Assembly (NCBI RefSeq): GCF_029603155.1
Contig: NZ_JAPMUA010000001.1
Span: forward strand, 496,001-560,000
Reading direction: 5' to 3'
Length of the DNA stretch: 64,000 nucleotides
Source: Galbibacter pacificus
GTDB lineage: Bacteria > Bacteroidota > Bacteroidia > Flavobacteriales > Flavobacteriaceae
Below the pieces are notes generated by a model. The model worked only from the letters and a program-made list of their open reading frames with translations, had not been told where the DNA came from and made no database searches. Both the position numbers and the translations under genes were made by a program. Every line of letters starts with the position of its first letter. Within the stretch, counting starts at the first letter, position 1. Shown piece by piece: positions 26,899 through 35,542 of this stretch.

Positions 26899-27629
26899 TG
26901 TCAAAAAGGGTAGGCGTTAGAAAATACCTGTTAGCAATCAGTAGTTTTTTAGTTGTAGCGTGTTCCAGTAATTCCCGGCAGGTAAAAGTGATTAATGCCG
27001 GGATTCCTGGAAATAATTCCGAAGAATTACTAAACCGTATACGGACCGGATTTCCTTTGCCAATACCTGATATTGCAATAATTATGGTAGGAACAAACGA
27101 TATGCTGAATACCGGTAAAATGTTGACCTATCATGATTATGAACATAATTTAAAGCTTTTGGTAGCATATTTTCAAAGAAAAGGGTCAAAAGTTATTTTG
27201 GCAAGCCCACCGCCTATAGACAGCATTTATTTATTTGAAAGACATGACAAAAAGGATTTTTTGCAATCACCAAATGTGAAGCTCGATTCTGTTAGAGAAA
27301 AAGCAAGACAAGTAAGTGCGGCCCTTAAAACGGGATTTGTGGATGTTTTCAAAGAGTTTAAAAACAAAAAAATCCCCGATCACAATCGGGATATTTTTAT
27401 CCAGAATCCCATTAATACGGGTCAAAGGGATGGTGTGCACCCGACAGCCGAAGGAGCCAGGTTGATAGCCAGGTTGATAGCCGGTTATATACAAGACAAT
27501 GGACTATGCCGGTCCGGGTGCAGTATATATTGTTTGGGCGATTCCATTACCTATGGGAAAGGGCTCAAAGGTGAAGGGTCAACCAATGGCGAGACGTACC
27601 CGGCTTTTTTGTCAAGGCTGCTGCACTAA
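26898..27629 (+). CDS. Circularly permuted SGNH/GDSL hydrolase, lipoprotein
   Basis: A 243-residue lipoprotein (FLVVAC, Cys22) whose SGNH-hydrolase blocks are in permuted order. Block II (INAGIPGNNS, Gly35) follows the signal directly, then block III (MVGTND, Asn67) and block V (DGVHP, Asp178 and His181). Block I, with the nucleophile (CLGDSIT, Ser216), comes last, followed by the GETYPAFLSRLLH helix that normally precedes block II. All four catalytic elements are present, so an active esterase or deacetylase fold is plausible. I start at 26898 because the ATG overlaps the cstA stop (TAATG); an ATG nine bases earlier is in frame. The order is seen directly; activity is inferred. Confidence 0.85.
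   Translation: MSKRVGVRKYLLAISSFLVVACSSNSRQVKVINAGIPGNNSEELLNRIRTGFPLPIPDIAIIMVGTNDMLNTGKMLTYHDYEHNLKLLVAYFQRKGSKVILASPPPIDSIYLFERHDKKDFLQSPNVKLDSVREKARQVSAALKTGFVDVFKEFKNKKIPDHNRDIFIQNPINTGQRDGVHPTAEGARLIARLIAGYIQDNGLCRSGCSIYCLGDSITYGKGLKGEGSTNGETYPAFLSRLLH
27455..27478 (+). repeat. Two tandem copies of a 12-bp unit inside the SGNH gene
   Basis: AGCCAGGTTGAT occurs twice in direct succession and duplicates four residues (ARLIARLI) just before the linker to the relocated GDS block. It is a recent slippage-type duplication. Confidence 0.8.
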
Positions 27630-27712
27630 AAACAAGGGGGATGAAGGCCCTTTTGCATATAATTTAAATACAACAGGGACATTGTATAAGGGATTGTGCC
27701 ATTGCACTTAAT

Positions 27713-28510
27713 TTATATCGGATCGGGCTCAAAGGCATTGTTTGTATTTATTTTAATCCCGGCACCACTTTTTGCATCTAAGTATAATATGGCATGTTCC
27801 TTGTTTCGGAGAATTGTAGAGGGCCATTCTTCGGTAATTTCAGAAAAAAGGGTCTTTTTAACGGCCTTTGCCTTTGTTTTACCCGGAACCACACAAAACA
27901 TATACAGGGAAGAGAGCAATGTGGGAATTGTGACCGTAATGGCCTGTTCGGGAACCGATGCCATGTCGGGAAAACAACCGTCGTTAACCTGTTGCATTTT
28001 ACAATCAGCGTCCAAGGTTACAATTTTCACCGCTTTGCCATCTTTAAAATCCGCAGTATGCGGATCGTTAAATGCCAAGTGGCCATTTTCACCGATACCC
28101 AGACAGGCTATATCGATAGGGAAATTCGATAATAACCGTGCGTATCTATGACATTCAACCTCAAGGTCTTTTGCCCGTCCATTGATGTAATGAACACTTT
28201 TAAAATTAACTACGCCAAAAATACGTTCCTTTAGATAGTACCCAAAACTTTGTGGGTCCTCCATGTTCAGCCCAATATATTCGTCCATATGGAAGGCATT
28301 CACCCTGCTCCAATCTATGTCCTGATTGGAAACTAATCGATTTAAAAGCTCATTTTGGGAAGGAGCTGCTGCAAAAACCATGTTTATTTCCTTTTTTACG
28401 GTCAATAATTCCTGGATTTTATTGGAAACATCAAGTGCTGCAGCAATTCCGATTCCACTTCTATCTAATAACAAATTGATTTTAAGTTTATCTTTATATA
28501 TAGGGCTCAT
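27713..28510 (-). CDS. nagB: Glucosamine-6-phosphate deaminase
   Basis: A 265-residue cytoplasmic sugar-phosphate isomerase-fold enzyme that converts glucosamine-6-phosphate to fructose-6-phosphate and ammonia. Key blocks are VNAFHMDEYIGL (catalytic Asp in MDEY), PIDIACLGIGENGHLAFNDP, and VPEQAITVTIPTLL near 185. The length matches single-domain NagB. It is preceded by AAAGAAAGG and begins three bases after the stop of a small ORF. It is at the left end of a locus whose right end carries nagA, so the two catabolic genes bracket the transporters and glycosidases. The likely operator lies 112-141 bases upstream. Confidence 0.93.
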   Translation of the reverse strand: MSPIYKDKLKINLLLDRSGIGIAAALDVSNKIQELLTVKKEINMVFAAAPSQNELLNRLVSNQDIDWSRVNAFHMDEYIGLNMEDPQSFGYYLKERIFGVVNFKSVHYINGRAKDLEVECHRYARLLSNFPIDIACLGIGENGHLAFNDPHTADFKDGKAVKIVTLDADCKMQQVNDGCFPDMASVPEQAITVTIPTLLSSLYMFCVVPGKTKAKAVKKTLFSEITEEWPSTILRNKEHAILYLDAKSGAGIKINTNNAFEPDPI

Positions 28511-28513
28511 TAA

Positions 28514-28738
28514 TTACCTTTCTTTATATTCGTTTACCGGATCCGTTATGGAGCCGTATTTTGTTTTATCGTATGTTTTTACATCTTCAAAAGAAATAAA
28601 TTCAAACCTAACTCTGTACTTAAAACACGTATTGTAAACCTCAAAAAACGTATATTTTCGGTTATGTTTTGAAAGGTGTGTTTCTTTTGGATTATACCCA
28701 TAAAAGAGAAATGCCTTTTTATCAAAGAGTAGGGGCAT
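28514..28738 (-). CDS. Unrecognised 74-residue ORF between the regulator and nagB
   Basis: A small open frame, closed by a stop immediately before its ATG (TAGATG), ending three bases before nagB. It has no signal, membrane segment or motif I recognise; the second half is charged and protein-like (FEFISFEDVKTYDKTKYGS). The tight junction with nagB favours a real gene or the 3' remnant of one. Against this, the start has no good ribosome-binding site, and the frame covers both a likely operator (28623-28651) and a -7 box (28603-28610), which would suit an upstream control region. Confidence 0.35.
   Translation of the reverse strand: MPLLFDKKAFLFYGYNPKETHLSKHNRKYTFFEVYNTCFKYRVRFEFISFEDVKTYDKTKYGSITDPVNEYKER
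28603..28610 (-). promoter_or_regulatory. Candidate -7 box for nagB
   Basis: On the minus strand this reads TAGGTTTG, fitting TAnnTTTG, 92 bases before the nagB ATG and 12 bases downstream of the proposed operator. Confidence 0.4.
28623..28651 (-). promoter_or_regulatory. Candidate XylR/AraC-type operator upstream of nagB
   Basis: On the minus strand it reads ACGTTTTTTGAGG, then a second ACGTGTTTT whose start is 21 bases after the first, a direct repeat with two-turn spacing. The closest match is the site before susC in the same locus. Confidence 0.55.
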
Positions 28739-28777
28739 CTATTTTTTGATATTTCAGCCTAGGTTCCATATAAGGGG

Positions 28778-29953
28778 TTAAAGGCTATTTTCATCGCCAC
28801 GGTGAAAATGCATTTTTCTGTATTGTCCGGGACTCATGTTTTTAAATTTCTGAAAAATCCTAAAGATGTTTTTATAATCGCTGAAGCCTACCATCCTAGC
28901 GGCTTCTATAAGGGATAGTTCGGTAGTGATCAGCAGTCTTGAAAATTTTTCGACCCGCACCAGTTGGATGTATTGATAAATGGTGGTACCGGTTTCCTTT
29001 TTAAAGGTCTTTTCCAGGACACGCCTGGACATGGGAACCATATCGATGATTGTTTTTACGGAAATGGATTCGGCATAATTTTTTTCGATGTATTGAATTA
29101 TCTGCCCAACATATTTATTGGAGACCACAAGCCTTTCGGTCGATTCCCTGGTAACGATGCTAATAGGTTTTATAATGACGTCAACAGGGGGGATTACTTT
29201 TTTGTTAAAGAAAGAATTTAAAAGCTCCCCGGTTAAAAAACCACCGTTGACAACGTCCAATTCAATAGACGACAGTTTGGGATCGGATATGTTGCACAAC
29301 AGGTCATCGTTGTCCACTCCCAATACCGAAATCTCATTAGGGATATGGATTCCGGAGATTTTGCACAGTTCCGTGATGTGCAGTGCATGCTGATCGTCGC
29401 ATGCAAACAGTGCAATGGGCTTTGGCAGATTTTCCAGCCATTTTCTTAAATTCTTATGGTTGACCTCCAACTTTTCATTTTGTTCCTCTTCGCTTGAATT
29501 GTACAGAATTACCTCGCCCCCTTTTTTTTCAATAGTGGAGATATATCCTTCGCCCCGCTCGCGCATCCATACTGTTTTTTTTACGTCATAATAAGCAAAT
29601 TGACGATACCCTTTCCTGTAAAAAAAATTGGCGGCCATGACCCCCGCATTAAAATAATCACCTGTAATATTGGAAGTTTGCTTGTTTCTCTCTTTATAGT
29701 TTTGGGCAATGATGGGAATGTTTAATTCCGTCAGCAAATGAATGTCTATTTCGTCGAATTGAGAGATAATGGCATCCGCTCCCCATTTTTTAGCCCATTT
29801 TATAACCCCTTCGGCTCCATAGAGCTCTTTATAGTACAATGGAAGCCTATAGAAATTCCACAAACAGGATTCTTTGGAGTAGTGTACGATCCCTTTCAGT
29901 AATTTCCTATTGTAATCACTGGACAAATCTGTTAATAGGAGTATTTTTTTCAT
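28778..29953 (-). CDS. XylR-type transcriptional regulator: sugar-binding (PBP-like) domain plus AraC HTH
   Basis: A 391-residue cytoplasmic regulator. Residues 1-270 resemble a LacI/periplasmic-binding-protein ligand domain (KKILLLTDLSSDYNRKLLKGIVHY, IALFACDDQHALHI, VLGVDNDDLLCN), and residues about 285-385 are an AraC-type double helix-turn-helix (SRRVLEKTFKKETGTTIYQYI, LSLIEAARMVGFSDYKNIFRIFQKF, MSPGQYRK). This matches E. coli XylR in layout. It is placed between susD and nagB, 140 bases after susD, with its own TATATTTG box. It probably activates this amino-sugar locus in response to an imported sugar. AraC-type dimers favour direct repeats about 21 bp apart, which is what lies before the locus's units. 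The effector sugar is unknown. Confidence 0.9.
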   Translation of the reverse strand: MKKILLLTDLSSDYNRKLLKGIVHYSKESCLWNFYRLPLYYKELYGAEGVIKWAKKWGADAIISQFDEIDIHLLTELNIPIIAQNYKERNKQTSNITGDYFNAGVMAANFFYRKGYRQFAYYDVKKTVWMRERGEGYISTIEKKGGEVILYNSSEEEQNEKLEVNHKNLRKWLENLPKPIALFACDDQHALHITELCKISGIHIPNEISVLGVDNDDLLCNISDPKLSSIELDVVNGGFLTGELLNSFFNKKVIPPVDVIIKPISIVTRESTERLVVSNKYVGQIIQYIEKNYAESISVKTIIDMVPMSRRVLEKTFKKETGTTIYQYIQLVRVEKFSRLLITTELSLIEAARMVGFSDYKNIFRIFQKFKNMSPGQYRKMHFHRGDENSL

Positions 29954-30020
29954 AGGTGTTTTTTCATTGGAACGATAGTTTAAACTATGTATTTATGTGT
30001 GTCTATCAAGGGGTTATGGG

Positions 30021-30028
30021 CAAATATA
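30021..30028 (-). promoter_or_regulatory. Candidate -7 box for the XylR-type regulator gene
   Basis: On the minus strand this reads TATATTTG, 67 bases before the ATG at 29953. It suggests the regulator can be transcribed apart from susCD. Confidence 0.42.
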
Positions 30029-30033
30029 GAGAT

Positions 30034-30069
30034 AATCCTGCAAGTTGCCTGTATCGGCCTTGCAGGATT
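30034..30069 (-). terminator. Hairpin between susD and the regulator gene
   Basis: A perfect 11-bp stem (30034-30044 with 30059-30069) with a 14-base loop lies 25 bases after the susD stop. The T-run is on the plus-strand side, so leftward termination would be weak. It probably marks the end of susCD mRNA, perhaps as a stability element. Confidence 0.5.
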
Positions 30070-30093
30070 TTTTCAGCTAACTCAACATGATTT

Positions 30094-31704
30094 TTATTGT
30101 TCCACGTCCCACCAAACACGCTTTAACCAGTCGTCTTCACCTATTCTGGAAACAGCTTCTTCATAACTGCTTGTGTTTAGTTCCGCCTCTTGGCTCGGGT
30201 ATTCCATCCTGCGGGGCATTTGTCCATTGGATTGGTTAAGGGACGGGACATAATTATGAAAAGTAACCTCGGGCATGCCGGAACGGCGATAGTTCGACCA
30301 GGCTTCCATGGGGTCCAATATATGCAATACCCATAGTTGTGTATTGATGTCCATAAGCTCTTGCCCGGGGGTGAGCGGGTTGGCATTGCTAAAGGCCGTA
30401 ACATCGCTTTCATTTACTTCGGCGCCAAATATACGCCATTGCCTTACGGAGGCTTCTAGCCCATTCTTGTAATGTTCTGCGGCCGAACCCGGAACGTTCC
30501 AGCCCCTAAAAGCAGCTTCGGCCAGTAAAAACTCGACTTCGGCATAGCCAATATTGATAAAGGGCGCATCAAAAGCCTGAATGTATTTTGATGCACGCAG
30601 CAGGCTGTACCGGTATTCAATGGCCACTTCTTCGCCATTATAATTTATAGTCACCGGACCGCCGGGATATTTTGAGTTGGGATCCCAGGCATACCTTTGT
30701 GCCTGCATGGTGGAGGCAGCATAGGGTCCGCCACGTTCATTTAAGACCAGATCGGTAACATCGGTCCGGTTTTCATCCCTTAATTGAATGGTAGCATAAT
30801 ATCCATTGAGCAACCGCGGATCGTTCATGGCCTCCATGACTTCCACGATTTCGGTTGTAAGCCAAAACTCGCTCCCCCTGTCCGCACTGGACCCATATAT
30901 TAAGTTTGCCACTCCATTTCCTTTTCCTATGCCCGTGGATGGGTTGCGGAAATCTTCATAGGTAACTGCGCAAATGTCTTCATTTGAAGTAAATACACCA
31001 GCTGCAACGGCCGTTTCAGCTTCTTGTTTGGCTTTTGCAGGATTAACCTTTACCAGCCGCATGGCTATGCGGAGCCGCAATGAATTTGCATATTTTTTCC
31101 ACTCATTGATGTCGCTGTCGTATATGGCATCGTATTTGGCCAGTGGCTTGGAGGCGTCCAAAGCCTTGGAAGCTTCATCGAGTTCTTTAAAAAAATCATT
31201 GTAGATATCTTCCTGCCGATCGTATTGGGTAATGAGCTTATCTTCCAGATATCCCTTTCCTGCGTCAAAATAGGGGATATCACCATAATAATCGGTCAAC
31301 CTTAAAAAGCACTGTACTTTTATTATCCTGGCCATGGAATTTATATTAACAAGTGCCGGATCATCTTTGGTCGCATCGATTAAGGTGATGGTTTTATTGA
31401 TGACATCCGGATAGTATTTCAACCATAGCCGTGACATTTCGGGCGCACTTTTTTGTGCGTTTCCACCATATTCTACCATTCCCCATAGCCCGGTCCACTG
31501 ATTCATAAAACCGCCCGGATAATAAAAATATCGTGTTTGATCTTGCCAATTGGCGCCGGGTAGAAACTCAATGGTGGTTAGCATAATTTCTGGGTCGATT
31601 GTAGCTGAGGTATTCGGGTTGGTGTTCAGGTCATCAAAATTGGAACATCCCAACCACGATAGGCTCGCTATAATGAGGATGGAATATGTTTTTATATTTT
31701 TCAT
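30094..31704 (-). CDS. SusD-like_2 family surface lipoprotein of the amino-sugar locus
   Basis: A 536-residue lipoprotein (SWLGC, Cys20, then SNFDDLN) of the SusD-like_2/RagB group, which is longer and different from classical SusD. Landmarks are NTNPNTSATIDPEIMLT after the signal, INSMARIIKVQCFLRLTDYYGDIPYFDAGKG (about 125-155), INIGYAEVEFLLAEAAFRGW, and PMEAWSNYRRSGMPEV near the end. It follows susC by 12 bases on the minus strand. It should bind the oligosaccharide at the surface; chitin-like or other GlcNAc-containing glycans are inferred from the enzymes across the control region. Confidence 0.93.
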   Translation of the reverse strand: MKNIKTYSILIIASLSWLGCSNFDDLNTNPNTSATIDPEIMLTTIEFLPGANWQDQTRYFYYPGGFMNQWTGLWGMVEYGGNAQKSAPEMSRLWLKYYPDVINKTITLIDATKDDPALVNINSMARIIKVQCFLRLTDYYGDIPYFDAGKGYLEDKLITQYDRQEDIYNDFFKELDEASKALDASKPLAKYDAIYDSDINEWKKYANSLRLRIAMRLVKVNPAKAKQEAETAVAAGVFTSNEDICAVTYEDFRNPSTGIGKGNGVANLIYGSSADRGSEFWLTTEIVEVMEAMNDPRLLNGYYATIQLRDENRTDVTDLVLNERGGPYAASTMQAQRYAWDPNSKYPGGPVTINYNGEEVAIEYRYSLLRASKYIQAFDAPFINIGYAEVEFLLAEAAFRGWNVPGSAAEHYKNGLEASVRQWRIFGAEVNESDVTAFSNANPLTPGQELMDINTQLWVLHILDPMEAWSNYRRSGMPEVTFHNYVPSLNQSNGQMPRRMEYPSQEAELNTSSYEEAVSRIGEDDWLKRVWWDVEQ

Positions 31705-31716
31705 CTTTTATTTTTA

Positions 31717-34700
31717 TTAGAATTTAACGTTTAATCCAAAACCGATAGTCCTTCTGGATGGCAGGGAGCCGTATTCGAATCCTTGACCGTTTGAAGAATT
31801 ATATCCGGATTCCGGGTCTATGTTCTTAACCTTGGAATATAAAGTTGCCAAATTTCTGCCATAAAGAGATAGGGATACGCCCGTTAACGGGGTCTTGTCC
31901 AAGATCCTAGATGGAATGTTGTACGAAAGGTTCAATTCCCTTAATTTAATATAGGAGGCATCATCGATAAAAGGCTCGGGGGAATTGGAGGCTACGTTCG
32001 TCCAATAATCCTGGGGGTCTACATATACGTCATTGGCGACATATTCCGGGGCTTCTTCAGTACCGATATTTTTAACCCCTTGACCTATATATCCGCCTGT
32101 GGGAACCCAATCTTCGGTAGTTTCCCCGGCGGCAATACGCGCTGCTTCCGAAGCATACCACCCGGCACGCCCTTCAAGGGTTTCTTTGGTGGTCCCCATT
32201 TGATTGGAAAGCATGTGGCTCATGGAAAAAATATCCAATCCCCATTTCATGTCAAATAAGACCCTTAGACTAAAATCCTTGTACCTGAACAATTGATTAA
32301 GTCCCGCGGTGAAATCGGGGACCCCATTTCCCAGAATTTCATTTTCGCTTTCGTAGGTGGGCATCCCGTTTTCAAAGATAACCGCACCATCTTCATTGCG
32401 TTTAAAAGGTTTGCCCACAATGACCCCGTAATTTTCACCTTCCATAGCATAGATATAAGTGTCCAACCACCGTGCTTCTGCCAGGGTATAGGTTTTTATG
32501 TCGGGGTGCAATGCCACGACCTCATTGTTGTTATTGGCATAGGTCAGGGTAGCGTCCCAATGAAAGTCCCTGGTCTCTACCGGGGTTACCGATAGGGCCA
32601 CCTCAAAGCCCTTATTGACGATTTTTCCAGAATTAATGGAAGCGCTATTATATCCGGTGGTCGTGGAGGTGGTAAGTTCCAGTATCTGGTCCACGGTTTC
32701 CTGATTGTAATAACTTACATCCAGTTTGATCCTGTTTTTGAAAAACCGCAGGTCGGTTCCCACTTCATAGGAGTTGGTGCGGGTGGGTTTGAGGTTTTTA
32801 TTGGGAACCACCGCAGATTTGATTTCCCCCAAAGAATAATCGTTAAAGGTAAAATCGTACAGGCCATAATTCAGTCCCAATTTATAAGGATCGGTGTCCC
32901 CACCGACCTGTGCCCATGAGGCCCTCAATTTTCCAAAAGAAAGGAACCCTTTGTCCATATTAAATAGGCTTGAAAAAACCAAACTTCCGGATAGGGATGG
33001 GTACCAATAAGAACGGTTGTTGGACGAAAGCGTTGATGAAACATCGTTTCTCCAGGTAAAATCCAAATATGCAAAATCGTCGTACCCAAGGTTCACGGCA
33101 CCGTACACCGAGTTTACCTGCTTTCTGTATAAATCGTTGGAGAGGGTATAGGTGCGGTAGTTCAGTATGGATTTAAGTCCGCTTAGCACTTCGTTAACCC
33201 CGCTGTTTACATAGGTCTCACTTTCGTTGTACCGAATGTTGCCGGCAATGAGCGAAGAAACGCTAAGTTTGTTAAATTTCTTATCGAACCGGAGCATTGC
33301 CTCAAAATTATTTTCAACTACCGAGACCTGCCTGTGGACAAAGCTGCCATCCAATTGTGTAGGGGAATGCCTGGGTGTAAAATCATCCGACTTAAAGGTA
33401 TAAAAGTCTGTTCCTCCATTTAGGCGCATGGAAAGAAAAGGAAGGATCTGATAATTTAATTGGAGGTAGCCCATGACCCGTTTCTTCTCGGAGTTGTTGC
33501 TCATTTCATTGATGGTCCAATAGGGGTTTATACGGTAGATATTCCCCCCGTTCCAGTCCACATACCTGCCTTCTTCGTCTTTGTAATTTTCGGAAAGCCA
33601 TTTTTGATTAAAATTGGGGGCAATACCGATAATGGCATTGCCCACATTATTTGGGTGGTCGGACAATGCCGGTCTGTTTTTTACATCTTCAATGGTATAG
33701 TTGACCCTTCCCTGTACGGTCAGCTTTTCCCCAAAATCCGACTTTCCATTGAGCATGAAGGTAGTGCGCCTCATATCGGAATTGGGGACGATATCATTAT
33801 AATTCATATCCGAAACAGAGGCCCTAAAACCATTTCCGCTTGAAAAAGAAACGGAGTTGGTGGTGGTCCCACCGGTTCTGAAAAAGGATAATATATTGTC
33901 CGGAACATTCTGGTAAGGCTTCAGTTCGCCATTGTAGATATATGTGCTTAGGGAAGGGTCCAGTTTTGCGCCCCAGGCCGCTTGTGTTGTTGTTTGCCCA
34001 TCATCTAAAGTAATGGGCGCCTCACCATTGCGGCCTTGTCCGTATTCCCTTTGGTAATCGTCAAAGTTCGAGGCCAGTTTTACAAAATTAAACCTCGAAG
34101 AAAATTCAATGCCCAAACCGGTTTTCTTTTTCCCCGATTTGGTGGTTATCAATATTACGCCATTGGAAGCCCTGGATCCGTAGAGTGCGGAAGCCGAGGC
34201 GCCTTTTAATACAGAAATCGTTTCTATGTCTTCCGGGGAAATAGCACTTAGTCCGTCCCCATAATCATAGCCTCCCCATTTATCGGCTTGCCCCAATTGT
34301 GTATTGTCCATAGGAACCCCGTCAATTACATATAAGGGGGTGTTGTTTCCCGTAAGTTGTGAATTTCCCCTGATTACCACCCGTGTACTTCCGGCAGGCC
34401 CTGCTATTGTAGGCGAAATGTCAACACCGGCCACTTTGCCGGTCAATGCTTTCATGGCATTGTTCTCGCCACCTGCATTTAGGTTATCACTTTCTACCTC
34501 GGAGATGGCATAGCCTACGGCCCTGGACTCTCTTTTAATACCAAGGGCGGTTACCACCACCTCCTTTAAATTTGTGGCATCTTCCGTTAATTGAACATTT
34601 ATCGATGAACGGCCATGTATGTTAATTTCTTTCGGGAGGAAACCTATGTACGAGATTACGATCGTTGCATTTTCATCGGAACAGCTAATGGTATACTTTC

Positions 34701-34932
34701 CGTCAAAATCGGTTGCAACACCGTTTTGGGTCCCCTTTTCGGTCACGGTGGCCCCTATCAAGGGAATATTATCGGATGCCGATGTAACGGTACCGCTAAT
34801 GGTCTTTGTGTTTTGGGCTGTTGCCGGGATACTCATTATCGCAAATAAGAATATCAAAATGCAACGGGCTGCTGTCTTTTGAATTTTTTTATTCAAATAC
34901 AGCTTTTGTTGTATGATTTTAAGTTTAGCCAT
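31717..34932 (-). CDS. SusC-like TonB-dependent transporter of the amino-sugar locus
   Basis: A complete transporter of 1071 residues. A signal peptide (hydrophobic core about 24-36, ending ATAQ) leads directly into the carboxypeptidase-like domain (ISGTVTSASDNIPLIGATV) with no STN domain. The plug follows (VVIRGNSQLTGNNTPLYVIDGVPMDN, ASALYGSRASNGVILITTKSG), then the barrel, ending GFGLNVKF. Lack of STN agrees with the absence of an ECF sigma/FecR pair here and with control by the XylR-type regulator. It faces the GH18 gene across a 610-base divergent control region. The ligand is probably a GlcNAc-containing oligosaccharide. Confidence 0.96.
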   Translation of the reverse strand: MAKLKIIQQKLYLNKKIQKTAARCILIFLFAIMSIPATAQNTKTISGTVTSASDNIPLIGATVTEKGTQNGVATDFDGKYTISCSDENATIVISYIGFLPKEINIHGRSSINVQLTEDATNLKEVVVTALGIKRESRAVGYAISEVESDNLNAGGENNAMKALTGKVAGVDISPTIAGPAGSTRVVIRGNSQLTGNNTPLYVIDGVPMDNTQLGQADKWGGYDYGDGLSAISPEDIETISVLKGASASALYGSRASNGVILITTKSGKKKTGLGIEFSSRFNFVKLASNFDDYQREYGQGRNGEAPITLDDGQTTTQAAWGAKLDPSLSTYIYNGELKPYQNVPDNILSFFRTGGTTTNSVSFSSGNGFRASVSDMNYNDIVPNSDMRRTTFMLNGKSDFGEKLTVQGRVNYTIEDVKNRPALSDHPNNVGNAIIGIAPNFNQKWLSENYKDEEGRYVDWNGGNIYRINPYWTINEMSNNSEKKRVMGYLQLNYQILPFLSMRLNGGTDFYTFKSDDFTPRHSPTQLDGSFVHRQVSVVENNFEAMLRFDKKFNKLSVSSLIAGNIRYNESETYVNSGVNEVLSGLKSILNYRTYTLSNDLYRKQVNSVYGAVNLGYDDFAYLDFTWRNDVSSTLSSNNRSYWYPSLSGSLVFSSLFNMDKGFLSFGKLRASWAQVGGDTDPYKLGLNYGLYDFTFNDYSLGEIKSAVVPNKNLKPTRTNSYEVGTDLRFFKNRIKLDVSYYNQETVDQILELTTSTTTGYNSASINSGKIVNKGFEVALSVTPVETRDFHWDATLTYANNNNEVVALHPDIKTYTLAEARWLDTYIYAMEGENYGVIVGKPFKRNEDGAVIFENGMPTYESENEILGNGVPDFTAGLNQLFRYKDFSLRVLFDMKWGLDIFSMSHMLSNQMGTTKETLEGRAGWYASEAARIAAGETTEDWVPTGGYIGQGVKNIGTEEAPEYVANDVYVDPQDYWTNVASNSPEPFIDDASYIKLRELNLSYNIPSRILDKTPLTGVSLSLYGRNLATLYSKVKNIDPESGYNSSNGQGFEYGSLPSRRTIGFGLNVKF

Positions 34933-34996
34933 ATTAAATTAGTTTAATTTGTTGGTTTTTAGAATGTTATGAATTGATTAAAAAATTGGGATTTCA

Positions 34997-35004
34997 CAAA
35001 TATA
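34997..35004 (-). promoter_or_regulatory. Candidate -7 box for susC
   Basis: On the minus strand this reads TATATTTG, 64 bases upstream of the susC ATG and 28 bases downstream of the operator. Confidence 0.45.
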
Positions 35005-35032
35005 AAAGAGAAGAAATGTGTTTTATTGGGCT

Positions 35033-35061
35033 ATATGCGTATAAAAAACCTCAAAATACGT
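35033..35061 (-). promoter_or_regulatory. Candidate XylR/AraC-type operator upstream of susC
   Basis: On the minus strand it reads ACGTATTTTGAGG, with a second ACGCATAT starting 21 bases after the first. It ends 100 bases before the susC ATG and matches the nagB site in 13 of 16 bases over the first half and in the second ACG. Confidence 0.55.
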
Positions 35062-35348
35062 CAGTTGTATTAACGGTAGCCTTTTATGGTTATAATACGC
35101 GGTCCTTGTTTTTTTATAAGAAGAGCGCATCTGTTTTTAAGGTATGGTCGGAAAAGGAATAATTAGGGAATTATAATGGAATTGTTTGCCTAAATGACTT
35201 TTAAAGTGTATTAATTTGAACTAATTAACTATTTTATTAAATAATCTATAGCCATTACAACTTCATCTCCTTATTGAAAAAGTGAAATTTTAGACTTTGG
35301 CATACTTCCGTCTATCGAATATTATGAAGTGAACATAAAATTATCTTG

Positions 35349-35377
35349 ACGCTTTTTGAAGTAAAACAACCGCTTTT
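35349..35377 (+). promoter_or_regulatory. Candidate XylR/AraC-type operator upstream of GH18
   Basis: On the plus strand it reads ACGCTTTTTGAAG, with CCGCTTTT starting 21 bases after the first ACGC. Orientation toward its gene is the same as at susC and nagB. It ends 165 bases before the GH18 ATG. Confidence 0.45.
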
Positions 35378-35542
35378 AGCCATTATTTGAGAGCTAAAGC
35401 CAACTTACTTTTATGGCTGAGTTCATATACTGCATTTTAAGGGTCTTTTGGCTGTTCATTTTTTATTGAATATGATACTTGAAATAGCTGTTTGCCTTAA
35501 ATGCGGATATGATTCTATTAACTAACCTAAATTTCAAGAAAG

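Larger units (their letters stand above)
34933..35542. other. Divergent control region between susC and GH18
   Basis: This is 610 bases with no convincing gene. It holds a -7 box and operator for susC on the left and a similar operator for GH18 on the right. A related inverted motif (GCGTAT, then AACC and AAAA, on the minus strand at 35082-35102) lies between them. A 62-codon open frame at its left end does not look like a protein. Confidence 0.7.

Noticed and set aside
35082..35102. An inverted GCGTAT/AACC/AAAA motif as a further operator in the divergent region
   Set aside because: It matches only part of the susC site with altered spacing and lacks the 21-bp-period second half, so it is mentioned but not annotated as a site.
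34974..35162. A 62-codon open frame in the susC/GH18 control region
   Set aside because: It overlaps the proposed -7 box and operator of susC, starts from a non-ATG codon with no ribosome-binding site, and has no protein-like features.
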